Source: Alloscardovia theropitheci (GTDB taxonomy: Bacteria; Actinomycetota; Actinomycetes; Actinomycetales; Bifidobacteriaceae). Taken from it: a stretch of DNA of 64,000 nucleotides. Made by a program: the position numbers and the translations under genes. The stretch lies in assembly GCF_004332295.1 (NCBI RefSeq), contig NZ_RXLP01000004.1, forward strand, positions 124,001 through 188,000. The letters run 5' to 3'. Shown piece after piece: positions 39,188 to 48,767 of this stretch. A model generated the notes under the pieces. The model was not told the origin of the DNA and did not search any database. It worked only from the letters and a program-made list of their open reading frames with translations. Each line of letters starts with the position of its first letter. Position 1 is the stretch's first letter.

Positions 39188-39946
39188 ATGAGGTGGGAAA
39201 TGATACTCGATCGACAAAATCCGTTAAGTCTTGCCGATATTACACAGGCGATTGCTGCGCTTTCTGAGTCTTTGCCTGAGTTTGAGACACCGCAAGATAT
39301 AGAGGATATTACGAAATTTGGCCGCGATTTCGAGGCTTTAATGCAAGGTTATCGTGGCGCGATGCAAGAGATTAGCACAAAACTTGAGATTTTAGATGAT
39401 GAGTATCAGACGAAGTATAGTCATAATCCTATTCATCATATTGAGCGCCGTTTAAAATCTGTCCGTTCAATTGCTGGAAAGCTGCTTGCACACGATTTGC
39501 CGCTGGACATCGATAGTATCGAAAATAATATTTTTGATATCGCTGGTATTCGAGTGATGTGTAATTATATTGACGATGTTTATGCTATTGCGAGTATGCT
39601 CAGCCGTCAAAGCGATATTCGTATTCTCGAGGTTAAGGATTATATTAAGCATCCTAAGGAATCTGGATATCGTAGTTTGCACGTAATTTATAGTATTCCG
39701 GTATTTCTAACAACCGGCGCTAAAGATATTCCTGTAGAAGTTCAATTCCGCACTATTTCTATGGATTATTGGGCAAGCTTGGAACATCGTTTGCGCTATA
39801 AAAGCGAGAATAATCCAGAGCGGGTTGCCAAGCATGCGCAAACTCTTCAAAATGCTGCTCGTGAACTCTATGACATTGACGTATCTTTACAAAACGTCCA
39901 TCGCGATTTAGTTTCCGCTCCGCGCGAAGACCACATTAGCGACTAG
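39188..39946 (+). CDS. Small alarmone synthetase (RelQ/RelP-like GTP pyrophosphokinase)
   Basis: Makes (p)ppGpp without a hydrolase domain. The 252-residue protein is a single RelA/SpoT synthetase domain: HHIERRLKSVRSIAGKLL, then FDIAGIRVMCNYIDDVYAI, YIKHPKESGYRSLHVIYS (substrate Lys/Ser/Gly motif) and VEVQFRTISMDYWASLEHRL. No HD, TGS or ACT domain is present, so it is regulated differently from the long RSH at 2470-4827. Two starts fit: ATG 39188 with AAGGAAA, or the internal ATG 39200 with GAGGTGGG; the difference is four residues. Its stop is 33 bases before the Bax-inhibitor gene start. Confidence 0.94.
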   Translation: MRWEMILDRQNPLSLADITQAIAALSESLPEFETPQDIEDITKFGRDFEALMQGYRGAMQEISTKLEILDDEYQTKYSHNPIHHIERRLKSVRSIAGKLLAHDLPLDIDSIENNIFDIAGIRVMCNYIDDVYAIASMLSRQSDIRILEVKDYIKHPKESGYRSLHVIYSIPVFLTTGAKDIPVEVQFRTISMDYWASLEHRLRYKSENNPERVAKHAQTLQNAARELYDIDVSLQNVHRDLVSAPREDHISD

Positions 39947-39979
39947 AATGCATTGTAATTGTTTATGAAAAGAGGACAA

Positions 39980-40744
39980 ATGACCGATTATAATTTCAAC
40001 TCTTCATCAGATACTCAGCCAACCGGCCAGATGCCGTATCAGCAACCATATGTTGATGTTGCTTCCACAGTCGAACAGGAACGCGCCCAACAAATTTCTG
40101 TTGCGCGCACATACGGCGAGATGACTATTGGTTTACTTGTGACAGCCGCTGTTGCATATCTAAGTTATGCAACAGGTTTGTTCTATAACTTCATCGTTGC
40201 TACAGGACGCATCGGTTTTATCGGATTGATTATTGTGCAGCTCGGCGTTGTATTCTTCTTATCCGCCCGCGCATTAAAGATGAATCCTGCTACTGCACGA
40301 GTTGCTTTCTACGCATATGCTGCACTTATGGGCTTTACGCTAAGTACAATTTTTGCAGTTTATTCATTAGGTAATATTATTTTAGCGCTGGCTTTTACTG
40401 CCGGATTCTTCTTCGCACTGACAATGTTCGCTCTGACTACAAAAATGGACTTACTTAAGTTAGGTCCTATCTTGACTGTCGCGCTTATTGTTTTGATTGT
40501 TGCTGAAGTCATTATGATGTTTATGAATGTCGGAACAAGCACAATGGTTCTTTCAGCAATCTCTTTGATCATCTTTGCTGGTTTTACTGCTTATGATGCG
40601 CAAGTGGCACGCGCATTGTTTGCTCAATACGGCAACGATACAGTCATGATTAAGCGAATTTCAATTATATGCGCTTTGAATCTATATCTTGACTTTATTA
40701 ACTTCTTCTTGTCTCTTTTGCAGATTCTCGGCAATCGCGACTAA
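39980..40744 (+). CDS. Bax inhibitor-1/YccA family membrane protein
   Basis: A 254-residue integral membrane protein with seven hydrophobic helices from about residue 45 onwards and the family fingerprint near the C-terminus (FTAYDAQVAR followed by NLYLDFINFFLSLLQILGNRD). The Gln/Pro-rich N-terminus (TQPTGQMPYQQPY) is cytoplasmic. Bacterial members such as YetJ act as pH-sensitive calcium leak channels, but the role here is inferred. Start ATG 39980 is supported by AGAGGA; seven further upstream codons are open but lack a ribosome site. Probably co-transcribed with the alarmone synthetase. Confidence 0.9.
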   Translation: MTDYNFNSSSDTQPTGQMPYQQPYVDVASTVEQERAQQISVARTYGEMTIGLLVTAAVAYLSYATGLFYNFIVATGRIGFIGLIIVQLGVVFFLSARALKMNPATARVAFYAYAALMGFTLSTIFAVYSLGNIILALAFTAGFFFALTMFALTTKMDLLKLGPILTVALIVLIVAEVIMMFMNVGTSTMVLSAISLIIFAGFTAYDAQVARALFAQYGNDTVMIKRISIICALNLYLDFINFFLSLLQILGNRD

Positions 40745-40759
40745 TTAATTGCAATTTAC

Positions 40760-40799
40760 AAAAAGGTGAGGTTCTTACATTAGAACCTCACCTTTTTAT
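40760..40799. terminator. Bidirectional terminator between convergent genes
   Basis: AAAAAGGTGAGGTTCT (40760-40775) pairs with AGAACCTCACCTTTTT (40782-40797), a 16-bp stem with a six-base loop and T runs on both strands. Serves the Bax-inhibitor gene and the P-type ATPase gene. Confidence 0.95.
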
Positions 40800-40808
40800 T
40801 TGCAAATT

Positions 40809-43232
40809 TTATTCCACATTATCGTTCAGGAAAATTCTATCAACGATAAATCGCACTGCAGCCCATACAATTATTGAACATGCTGCAAGACACAACGTCA
40901 CATAAATGCTATTGCCCGTTGGGATATGTAGCTGGAAGAAATTCGCCACAACTGGGATAAATGCTCCCGCAATTCCTGCGACAGCAAAGAAAGCCACTAA
41001 CCATCCTCGCCAAGAATTCAATGGTCGGGAAATCCAGGCCAGCATAACGATACCCAATACAAAGAGCACAGCTACATTAATAGTACGAAGCTCTGTAAGA
41101 TGTTCGGAAACATCCGACCAGCCCAATATCATCGGAACACACAGTGTAGATGCTAGAACGCTTATACCAGTTGCCAAACCTGCAGGAACAGCTACGTGGA
41201 TAACACGTTTTAAGAATCCAGGAATATAGCGTCTCGTATTTGGAGCAAGAGCAAGCAAGAATGCCGGAGTTCCGATCGTAAACCAACCGATATATGTCAT
41301 ATGTCGTGGGAGGTATGGGAAATTAAGGCCAAGAAGAACGACACCAAGCGAGATAATTGCCGAGTACGTTGTTTTTACAAGGAACAAACTTGCCACACGT
41401 TCCATATTTGCCATAACTTGACGCCCTCTAGCTACAACATCTGGAAGATGAGAGAACAGTGAATCAACAAGTACGACCTGCGCCACTGCTTTCGTAGCTG
41501 GTGCAGCATTGCCCATAGCAATACCAAGGTCAGCTTCTTTCAGAGCTAGCGCATCGTTAACCCCATCTCCTGTCATAGCAACAGTATGACCTTGCGAATG
41601 GAGAGCTTGGACGATGAGCTTTTTTTGAGCTGGAAGCACTCGCCCAACGACATCAATTTCTTCCAATACTTCTGCCACCTTTTCTGGTGTCTGTGGAAGA
41701 TCTCGCGCATCCATATAACGAGGCATATCTTCTCCGGTCAATTTGACCTTATGCGCGATAGCGGCAACTGTTCGTGGATTATCACCAGAGATAACTCTTG
41801 CGCGAACGCCTTGTTCTCTAAACCATGATAGTGTAGCCTGCGCATCTGAGCGAACCGATTCGGAGCATACGATAATTGCTTGTGGAATAGCTGATGCATC
41901 TATCGTCTCATCGTCGGCTGGAGAAATTTTCCCTGGCATACTCATCGCTAGGACAAGAACTCGAGCTCCTGTTAATGCATGCTCTTGTACATTATTCATT
42001 AAGGGGGTCGTATCTACTGATAATGCTGATGCGACAATTTCAGGAGCCCCAAAAATCCAACGCTGCCCATTGACAAGATCTACCGAACTCCACTTTCGTG
42101 CAGACGAGAACGGTATGCGCGACACGACTTCAGCAATAGATTCCTCGCCCCATTGAGCCGATAGCGCATTTTGGACTGCTTGTGCCGTAGGATTTGGTGA
42201 TTCCTCATGAGTTACGTGCCACAACGCACGGCTGATATCATCAGCTGAAACATCAGCACTATCAAGGACAACAATGTCGTCCATAGCGATACCACCATCA
42301 GTAAGTGTGCCTGTCTTGTCTAAATTAAGAGCATCTACACGAGCTAATGTTTCTACAGCATTAAGTTCTTGCACTAAGGTATTCTGTCTTGCTAAGCGTA
42401 ATGCGGCAAGAGCAAAATTCAATGATGTTAAGAGCACAAGTCCTTCTGGAATCAGTCCGACGATTCCAGCAACTGCTTGAACAACAGCTTGACGCCATGC
42501 TCCTGTCGCTAGGGCGCTCTCCCACCCTCCCGCAAGGCGAATCTGGGACCAAATGAGCAAAGCACACATCGGAATAACAATGATAATCATAAAACGTAAG
42601 ATCTTATTGATTCCATCATTTATATCCGAATGGGTGGTTGTATATATCTTTGCTTCTTCGGTAAGCTTGACCGCATAAGACTGTGAACCTACCGCAGTAA
42701 CTTTTACAAGCGCAGACCCCGACACTACTGTCGAACCAGAATAAACCTCATCCCCCGGTTGCTTTTTTACAGTGCGAGATTCGCCAGTTAGCATTGACTC
42801 ATCAAGCTCAACTCCGTTATCTTCAATGACTTGTCCATCAGCAGGTACTTGCTCACCTGATTTAATCCACAGCACGTCGTCAAGAACTATGTCGTCATGG
42901 TCAACTTCAACATCTATTCCATTACGACGAACTGTATGTTTTGCAGAGATGAGAATGCTTAATTTGTCCAGTGTCAGCTTGGATTTAACTTCTGTAAAAA
43001 TACCAATTGCAGTATTGATAATAATAACAACGCCAAATACTGCATCTTTCCATTCGCCGGTAATAAGGACAAGTACCATCGCAGCAAGAATAATGCCATT
43101 AAATAATGTAAAAACATTAGAGCGAATGATATCAGCAATCGAGCGTGACGTTTTTGTTTGACTAATGTTGACTTGCGAGCGCGCTATGCGTTCTTGTACC
43201 TCGCTGTCGGTTAAACCTATGATATTATTCAT
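40809..43232 (-). CDS. P-type cation-transporting ATPase (CtpE-like)
   Basis: Pumps cations across the membrane using ATP through an Asp-phosphate intermediate. The 807-residue protein has actuator motif LTGESRTV, M4 motif VGLIPEGLVLLTS (about residue 262), the phosphorylation site DKTGTLTDG (about 303) and TGDGVNDALALKEADLGIAMG. About ten hydrophobic helices are present. No N-terminal metal-binding CxxC domain is present. The PEGLVLLTS form resembles mycobacterial CtpE, which is linked to calcium, but the ion is inference. It starts 30 bases after the lipoprotein gene ends, at the end of the MarR/Opu run. Confidence 0.88.
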   Translation of the reverse strand: MNNIIGLTDSEVQERIARSQVNISQTKTSRSIADIIRSNVFTLFNGIILAAMVLVLITGEWKDAVFGVVIIINTAIGIFTEVKSKLTLDKLSILISAKHTVRRNGIDVEVDHDDIVLDDVLWIKSGEQVPADGQVIEDNGVELDESMLTGESRTVKKQPGDEVYSGSTVVSGSALVKVTAVGSQSYAVKLTEEAKIYTTTHSDINDGINKILRFMIIIVIPMCALLIWSQIRLAGGWESALATGAWRQAVVQAVAGIVGLIPEGLVLLTSLNFALAALRLARQNTLVQELNAVETLARVDALNLDKTGTLTDGGIAMDDIVVLDSADVSADDISRALWHVTHEESPNPTAQAVQNALSAQWGEESIAEVVSRIPFSSARKWSSVDLVNGQRWIFGAPEIVASALSVDTTPLMNNVQEHALTGARVLVLAMSMPGKISPADDETIDASAIPQAIIVCSESVRSDAQATLSWFREQGVRARVISGDNPRTVAAIAHKVKLTGEDMPRYMDARDLPQTPEKVAEVLEEIDVVGRVLPAQKKLIVQALHSQGHTVAMTGDGVNDALALKEADLGIAMGNAAPATKAVAQVVLVDSLFSHLPDVVARGRQVMANMERVASLFLVKTTYSAIISLGVVLLGLNFPYLPRHMTYIGWFTIGTPAFLLALAPNTRRYIPGFLKRVIHVAVPAGLATGISVLASTLCVPMILGWSDVSEHLTELRTINVAVLFVLGIVMLAWISRPLNSWRGWLVAFFAVAGIAGAFIPVVANFFQLHIPTGNSIYVTLCLAACSIIVWAAVRFIVDRIFLNDNVE

Positions 43233-43262
43233 TTTCCTACTTGCTGGTAATGCTGTGATATT

Positions 43263-43874
43263 TTATAAGAGTTCGGTATGCATGACTGTATCATGCGGTC
43301 TATCTTCTACTACTGTCATAATGACATCATACGCACTGTGCGAATCTTTTGAAGCTCGCTCATTTATATTCCAGTATGCAGCGTAATACAGCGAACTAAC
43401 AGGAATATCTGAGATATCGCTGCCACGTGTTGCTGCAATGATGACAGGTATGGCTTTTTCACGTGCAGTATATAATGCCTTATCCCAATCGCGTGAATTT
43501 GATAGTGCATCTTGAGGAATGACTATGACGCGAGTATACGACTTTAAAGCATTATAAATTTGTGCTATTTGCTCATCTTCACGTTGTGCGGCTCGATAGT
43601 ATACAGATAAGCCTGCTTCATGTATGGTGTGAGCGATGCGTAATGTATGTTTTCCGTTATCTTTTAGAGATGCGATAACGTCTACTTTGACTTCACTTGG
43701 ATCGCCATCATCATCTCGTGGATAGTATTGGCCAGCTGTGCGCAGTGTGTAGCTATGACCGATTGCAGTATGCGTTGGTCTATCACACGCGCCAAGGCTT
43801 AGACCTGCGGTGATGAGCACGAATAAGGCGACCATACTTGTGCATAGTCGCCTGTTCAATACTCGTAATACCAT
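43263..43874 (-). CDS. Putative lipoprotein with a part of a sugar-binding-protein fold
   Basis: A 203-residue exported protein. The signal peptide ends in a lipobox (LSLGAC, Cys30), so it is probably anchored outside the membrane. The mature part has segments like type 1 periplasmic binding proteins (VIVIPQDALSNSRDWDKAL, then AREKAIPVIIAATRGS), but only about 170 residues remain, roughly half of such a protein, so ligand binding would need a partner or a reduced fold. It starts five bases after the Opu fusion gene and precedes the P-type ATPase gene, which suggests co-expression. No named family was recognised. Confidence 0.6.
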   Translation of the reverse strand: MVLRVLNRRLCTSMVALFVLITAGLSLGACDRPTHTAIGHSYTLRTAGQYYPRDDDGDPSEVKVDVIASLKDNGKHTLRIAHTIHEAGLSVYYRAAQREDEQIAQIYNALKSYTRVIVIPQDALSNSRDWDKALYTAREKAIPVIIAATRGSDISDIPVSSLYYAAYWNINERASKDSHSAYDVIMTVVEDRPHDTVMHTELL

Positions 43875-43879
43875 ATGGT

Positions 43880-45409
43880 TTATTTTAGCAAATGTTCTTT
43901 CCTAAGGTAATTGCGTGCAACTGTTGCTGCGGACATACCTTTAACATTGACATCATAATTCATCTGGGACATCTGTGCTTCGGAGATCTTACCTGCAAGT
44001 TTATTGAGAATACCCTTTAATTCAGGATATTGCTTCAATGTTTCCTCACGTAAGACCGGCGCTCCCTGATATGGCGGGAAAAGATGTTTATCATCCTGCA
44101 GAATCTTCAAATCATATTCAGCGATTTGGCTATCAGTCGAGTATCCATCAACAATTTGGACATCACCATTGTTAATAGCCTGATAGCGCAGTGATGGTTC
44201 CATAGTAGCCACGTTGAGATGTAAGCCGTATACACTCGTTAGTCCTTTGCCGCCATCTTCACGGTCATTAAACTCCAATGTAAACCCAGCCCGTGCACTA
44301 TCTTGCACCTTAGCTAAATCAGAAATCGTTTCTAATCCATTTTCCTTAGCGTAATCGTTCTTAACAGTAATTGCATACGTATTTTGATACTTCATCGGTT
44401 CGAGCATAACAATATGGTCTTGTTTAAGTAAACCATCGCGAGCCTGTTCATATACCGTTCGAGAATCAGTGCTTGTTGCAGGAGGATTCTTCAGCAATGA
44501 CGATGTTACAGTTCCAGTAAATTCAGGATAAATATCCACTTTTCCGGATTTAAGTGCATTGTATACAAATGTCGTTTTACCAAAATTAGGTTTAACTTCT
44601 ACAGAAATATCGCTATTTGCTTCAATAAGATCTTTATACATATTCATGAGAATTTCTGGCTCAGAACCTAATTTTCCTGCAATCACAAGATGCTTACTGC
44701 CTTGAGTTTGCATATTATTTACCACAGCCGGAGCAGCATAAGAAGCACTCAAGCCGAGCACAATTACTAGGAAGGAAATGAAAATATTACGTGCTTTGAA
44801 TTTGCTCATCCAGTTAATTCCGTAATGAGCGATAATTGCTAGAATTGCGGAAGAAAGCGCACCGATAAGAATAAGAGCTGTATTATTGCGATCAATTCCA
44901 AGTAGAATAAACGATCCGAGACCGCCAGCACCGATTAATGCAGCAAGAGTTGCAGTACCAATAATCATTACTGCAGATAAGCGTACACCCGCCATAATAA
45001 CTGGCATAGCCAAAGCAATACGATATGTTTTGAGCTTTTCCCACTCATTCATACCGAATGCTTCGCCTGCTTCTTCAAGCTGTGGATCGATTTGATTGAG
45101 ACCCGTCAATGTATTTTGCAAAATTGGGAATATCGCATAAATTACCAATGCTGTCACAGCTGGCACTGTACCAATTCCCATAATTGGGATGAACAAACCT
45201 AATAATGCGAGAGAAGGAATTGTCTGGAATATAGCTGCTATCTGTACAGCAATATCGGACGTGCGCTTCCATCTTTGAAGAAGAAAAGCAAGAGGTAGCG
45301 CTATCGCTATAGACACAATAAGCGCCAACAAAGAGATTTGAATATGCTGACCAAGAGCAATCAGCCAATCCATACGGCGATCAAGAAAAGTTGTAATAAT
45401 ATCGCTCAT
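43880..45409 (-). CDS. Osmoprotectant ABC transporter, permease fused to substrate-binding domain
   Basis: Imports glycine betaine, choline or related compatible solutes. The 509-residue protein begins with an OpuCB/OpuBB-like permease (about 1-205) with several helices and the EAA loop ([20 protein letters not shown]) that contacts the ATPase. A further helix at about 206-226 is followed by an extracellular OpuAC-type binding domain (about 238-509: [49 protein letters not shown]). The fusion is a known arrangement in Gram-positives. Its ATG overlaps the ATPase stop by one base (TAATG), so the two are coupled. Ligand unknown. Confidence 0.92.
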   Translation of the reverse strand: MSDIITTFLDRRMDWLIALGQHIQISLLALIVSIAIALPLAFLLQRWKRTSDIAVQIAAIFQTIPSLALLGLFIPIMGIGTVPAVTALVIYAIFPILQNTLTGLNQIDPQLEEAGEAFGMNEWEKLKTYRIALAMPVIMAGVRLSAVMIIGTATLAALIGAGGLGSFILLGIDRNNTALILIGALSSAILAIIAHYGINWMSKFKARNIFISFLVIVLGLSASYAAPAVVNNMQTQGSKHLVIAGKLGSEPEILMNMYKDLIEANSDISVEVKPNFGKTTFVYNALKSGKVDIYPEFTGTVTSSLLKNPPATSTDSRTVYEQARDGLLKQDHIVMLEPMKYQNTYAITVKNDYAKENGLETISDLAKVQDSARAGFTLEFNDREDGGKGLTSVYGLHLNVATMEPSLRYQAINNGDVQIVDGYSTDSQIAEYDLKILQDDKHLFPPYQGAPVLREETLKQYPELKGILNKLAGKISEAQMSQMNYDVNVKGMSAATVARNYLRKEHLLK

Positions 45410-46134
45410 TATGCTTCCTCATTCTCAAATAGTTCGTGCACGAATGACGTTGCAGAATGATTAACTACTTCGTCGGGCGTACCAATTTGATCAATATTGC
45501 CGTTATGAACGATGCATAACCTATCGGCAAGTTTAATTGCTTCTCGCATATCATGCGTAACAAACACAATGGTTATATTAAATTCATTGTGCAAGTCAAT
45601 GACAAGGTCTTGCAATTGCGTACGGCTAAGCGGATCCAGAGCTGAGAATGGCTCATCCATCAAGATAACTTGAGGACGTGTCAGAAGAGCTCTTAAGATG
45701 CCCACTCGTTGCGCCTCACCACCTGACAATTCACTCGGCATACGATACGCATACTCTTTATGCGGCAGTCCTACACGATCAAGTAATTCATCTGTGTCAG
45801 CGATGATACGTTTATCATCCCACTTCTTCATTTTTGCGATAAGCGCTACATTTTGACCTACCGTAAGGTTTGGAAACAAGCTACCCGTTTGAAGTACGTA
45901 GCCAACGTTTAGTCGTAATTGACGAAGATTCGTTTCTGACACATTCATTCCGTTGACTTCAACTATTCCAGATGTAGGAATTTCAAGACCGTTCATCATT
46001 TTGAGCATGGTCGTTTTACCAGAACCTGATGGGCCGACAAGGACAAACAATTCCCCATCATGAACAGTAAAGTTAGCATCTTTAAGAACAGTTTTTCCAT
46101 CAAATTCTTTAGATACGTGTGAAAAGTTAATCAT
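45409..46134 (-). CDS. Osmoprotectant ABC transporter ATP-binding protein
   Basis: A 241-residue ATPase of the OpuCA/ProV type that drives the permease fusion encoded next. Walker A GPSGSGKT (34-41), the signature [11 protein letters not shown] (about 131), Walker [15 protein letters not shown] and the switch His in [15 protein letters not shown]. It lacks the C-terminal CBS domains present in OpuCA. The start overlaps the MarR stop by eight bases. It therefore forms part of a polycistronic unit headed by the MarR regulator. Confidence 0.93.
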   Translation of the reverse strand: MINFSHVSKEFDGKTVLKDANFTVHDGELFVLVGPSGSGKTTMLKMMNGLEIPTSGIVEVNGMNVSETNLRQLRLNVGYVLQTGSLFPNLTVGQNVALIAKMKKWDDKRIIADTDELLDRVGLPHKEYAYRMPSELSGGEAQRVGILRALLTRPQVILMDEPFSALDPLSRTQLQDLVIDLHNEFNITIVFVTHDMREAIKLADRLCIVHNGNIDQIGTPDEVVNHSATSFVHELFENEEA

Positions 46135-46579
46135 TATCAGCCTTTCTCAAATTTTCAACTATGCGCTTAAGGTATCGTTCGAATTGATCGCGCTCGCTAT
46201 CAGTAAAACCTTGATAAAAAATTTCTCCTACCGCTGCACTGATTTCTTCGCCTAACTTACGCTGACTAGCGCCAAGCTCTGTAACTTTATAGAACTTTTT
46301 ACGTTTATCTTGAGAACAATCTTCTGTTTCTACTAGACCATTTCGTTCTAAACGTTCGAGCATAACCGATAAAGTATTTTTAGCTAATCCAGTTGCAATA
46401 GATAAATCAGTCGTGGTCATACAATCGTTATGCCATAAAAACCACATAACTTTACTCTGTTCGCTTGTAAAAAGACTTTCGCCTCTTTCCTCGAATTTAC
46501 GAGCATATACCCTCGAATTAAGTGAACGAATATTCGCCATATCTAGAGTAGGACGACTGTAATCTATATTTTTTTCCAT
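46127..46579 (-). CDS. MarR-family transcriptional regulator
   Basis: A winged-helix repressor. From ATG 46579 it is 150 residues. The helix-turn-helix is at about 60-85 (MTTTDLSIATGLAKNTLSVM), followed by the winged LERNGLVETEDCSQDKRKKF, typical MarR. The longer open frame (to 46642) is an artefact of the palindromic DNA repeat, which encodes a repetitive CIVLYRTVLYRTK stretch. Two tandem palindromes lie 20-48 bases upstream of the start codon, so the gene probably represses itself and the downstream osmoprotectant genes. The ligand is unknown. Confidence 0.88.
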   Translation of the reverse strand: MEKNIDYSRPTLDMANIRSLNSRVYARKFEERGESLFTSEQSKVMWFLWHNDCMTTTDLSIATGLAKNTLSVMLERLERNGLVETEDCSQDKRKKFYKVTELGASQRKLGEEISAAVGEIFYQGFTDSERDQFERYLKRIVENLRKADND

Positions 46580-46598
46580 AGTAACTTTCGTGATTTTA

Positions 46599-46627
46599 GT
46601 TCTATATAGAACGGTTCTATATAGAAC
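46599..46627. promoter_or_regulatory. Tandem palindromic operator of the MarR gene
   Basis: GTTCTATATAGAAC occurs perfectly twice, 46599-46612 and 46614-46627, centres 15 bases apart. The two 14-base palindromes lie upstream of the MarR ATG. Their size and palindromic form suit a MarR dimer, and tandem copies suit autoregulation. Confidence 0.85.
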
Positions 46628-46643
46628 TATACATCTGAGCATA

Positions 46644-46682
46644 GAAAAAGCACGCGGAAAAGTTCTACCCTTCCCACGTGCT
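46644..46682 (-). terminator. Terminator of the acetyltransferase gene
   Basis: On the minus strand AGCACGTGG pairs with CCGCGTGCT (one mismatch), followed by TTTTTC at 46643-46648. It separates the acetyltransferase from the MarR unit. Confidence 0.8.
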
Positions 46683-46716
46683 GTTTCTTGTTAAATTTAA
46701 TCACCCGATGAATAAT

Positions 46717-47343
46717 CTAGTAATCCATTACATCGAATTTTCGATTTTTAAAATAATAATCACGATCTTCTGAGGTAATCTTACGAATTACATGTGCTGG
46801 ATTACCAGCCACAATAGTATCTGATTCGATATCTTTTGTCACAACAGATCCGCCGCCAATAACGCAATTATCACCGATATGTACTCCCGGAAGAATAGTA
46901 ACGCTTCCACCAATCCATACATTATTTCCAATCGTGATAGGCATACCGTATTCATACCCAGAATTACGACTATCAGGATGTACCGGATGACCTGCCGTGT
47001 ATATCGAGACATTTGGAGCAATCATGACGTTATCACCGATTACTACTGGAGCAACATCAAGAATAGTGAGGTTATAGTTCGCGAAGAAATTCTTTCCTAC
47101 TGTGATATTAGTACCATAATCACAGTGGAAAGGTGCTTCAATGTACGCACCTTCGCCAGCACTGCCGAAAATACCTCGAACTAATTCAGGGATTCGAGAA
47201 GCATTGTCAGGATGAAGATTATTGAATTCCCAAATTTTGCGTTTACATTGCATACGCTCTTGCGCTAAGCCTCCCATATCTGCAATATACGGAAGACCTG
47301 CAAGCATACGTTTTTTATGATTAACAGTATTACGATTCATCAC
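46717..47343 (-). CDS. maa: Sugar O-acetyltransferase (maltose/galactoside type)
   Basis: Transfers acetyl from acetyl-CoA to a sugar hydroxyl. The 208-residue protein has the Maa N-terminal MLAGLPYIADMG region, then left-handed beta-helix hexapeptide repeats (MIAPNVSIYTAGHPVHPDS, VWIGGSVTILPGVHIGDNC) and the tail VIGGGSVVTKDIESDTIVAG. Catalytic His is in the TAGHPVHPD region. Length matches the family. It stands alone between BrnQ and the MarR unit. Substrate not defined. Confidence 0.93.
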   Translation of the reverse strand: MMNRNTVNHKKRMLAGLPYIADMGGLAQERMQCKRKIWEFNNLHPDNASRIPELVRGIFGSAGEGAYIEAPFHCDYGTNITVGKNFFANYNLTILDVAPVVIGDNVMIAPNVSIYTAGHPVHPDSRNSGYEYGMPITIGNNVWIGGSVTILPGVHIGDNCVIGGGSVVTKDIESDTIVAGNPAHVIRKITSEDRDYYFKNRKFDVMDY

Positions 47344-47399
47344 TAGTCCTTTACTGCATATTTATCGGGTATCATTGAACAGTTTCTGCCGTATCACAA

Positions 47400-48767
47400 T
47401 CAAGCATTAATAGATGCACGAGCAGGAATGCATAGCCCGATAATTGCGCCAATTACTGCAGGAATTACCCATCCCATACCAATGTTTGCAGCTGGGAAAG
47501 CGTTATTTACAAATAAGAGCACCTGATGAATTCCGCCGAGTCCTGGAATAAGATCAGTTAAAGTACTCAATAGTGTAATCCCAGCAACAATCATTGTTAA
47601 TACCATTGCTCCCACAAAAATACTGCGTTTATAAGAGAATACCCGTCCAGTAACAGCGAGAACCGTCAGCACGATTGTGATGGGATAGAGGAATAAAAGA
47701 ATTGGAACAGAGAAAGTAATAATCGCATCCAGACCTGCATTAGCTATGACAAAAGATATGAATGTAAAGAATACTGCGCACCGCTTATATGTACACACAC
47801 GTGGGAAGAGTTCTGTAAAAGTCGTACTAATTGATGTAATAAGACCAATAGCAGTTTTAACGCATGCTAGCGAAATAATAATGCCTAGTAAGATGCCACC
47901 TGCAACGCCATAATATTGTTCAGCGATAGCAAATAATGCTATTCCTCCATCAGCACTAACCCCAAGAATATTGCCTGATTGAGCGCCAATAAAAGTCAGT
48001 ACGCCGTAAATAGCTGCCATACATATAACAGCAAGAACACCAGATTTCATGGTCACAAAGGCAGTATCTCTCGAATCTTTAACTCCAAGACTGTGAATAA
48101 CATCAATCAACACGATACCGAATGCCAATGCAGCCAGCGCATCCATCGTATTATATCCTTCAAGAAAGCCAGTGAAGAAAGGCTGAGATATATACTGCCC
48201 ACTTGGACGAATCGCACTAACACTTCCCATTGGCTTTACTAGAGCCGTAATGACCAAGATTGCAAGAACGCTTAAGAACAATGGATTAAGAATCTTGCCA
48301 ACCCAATCAAGGATACGATTTGGGCGCAAACTAAAGAACAAGACGACAGCAAAAAAGACTAAGGAAAATATTGCGAGCGAAAGAGTACGATACGAAGATG
48401 GAATCAAAGGAGCTACACCCACTTGGAATGGAACAGTAGCCGTACGTGGAATAGCAAAAAGAGGACCAATCGTCAGATATAATGCAACAGTAAAGAAATA
48501 AGCGAAACCTTTACTAACTAAACTTCCCAATTCAAAAAGACTCTTCTTTTCTGAAATAGCATATGCAGCAATGCCAAGAAGAGGCAGCCCCACACCAGTA
48601 ATACAAAAACCGATGATAGCTTGCCATAGATGCTCCCCAGCCTTCTGCCCCATGCTAATTGGGAAAATAAGATTTCCCGCGCCAAAGAATAAGCCGAAAA
48701 GCATGGATGCAACGATAATTGTCTGCTTTGACGTAAGTTTCTTTATCGCCGAATTATTTTCTGTCAA
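47400..48767 (-). CDS. brnQ: Branched-chain amino acid transporter BrnQ
   Basis: Na+-coupled uptake of Leu, Ile and Val across the membrane. The 455-residue protein has the LIV-II fingerprint GLFFGAGNLIFPISMG near the N-terminus and about twelve hydrophobic helices, with GYNTMDALAALAFGIV in the middle. Start is a TTG (48767) with AAGGCGG about eight bases upstream. A ~300-base noncoding stretch lies upstream. No T-box or leucine-rich leader was noticed there. Confidence 0.9.
   Translation of the reverse strand: MTENNSAIKKLTSKQTIIVASMLFGLFFGAGNLIFPISMGQKAGEHLWQAIIGFCITGVGLPLLGIAAYAISEKKSLFELGSLVSKGFAYFFTVALYLTIGPLFAIPRTATVPFQVGVAPLIPSSYRTLSLAIFSLVFFAVVLFFSLRPNRILDWVGKILNPLFLSVLAILVITALVKPMGSVSAIRPSGQYISQPFFTGFLEGYNTMDALAALAFGIVLIDVIHSLGVKDSRDTAFVTMKSGVLAVICMAAIYGVLTFIGAQSGNILGVSADGGIALFAIAEQYYGVAGGILLGIIISLACVKTAIGLITSISTTFTELFPRVCTYKRCAVFFTFISFVIANAGLDAIITFSVPILLFLYPITIVLTVLAVTGRVFSYKRSIFVGAMVLTMIVAGITLLSTLTDLIPGLGGIHQVLLFVNNAFPAANIGMGWVIPAVIGAIIGLCIPARASINA

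Noticed and set aside
46580-46642. N-terminal extension of the MarR protein
   Set aside because: The extension is translated from the palindromic repeats (VLYRT twice), which is better explained as operator DNA.
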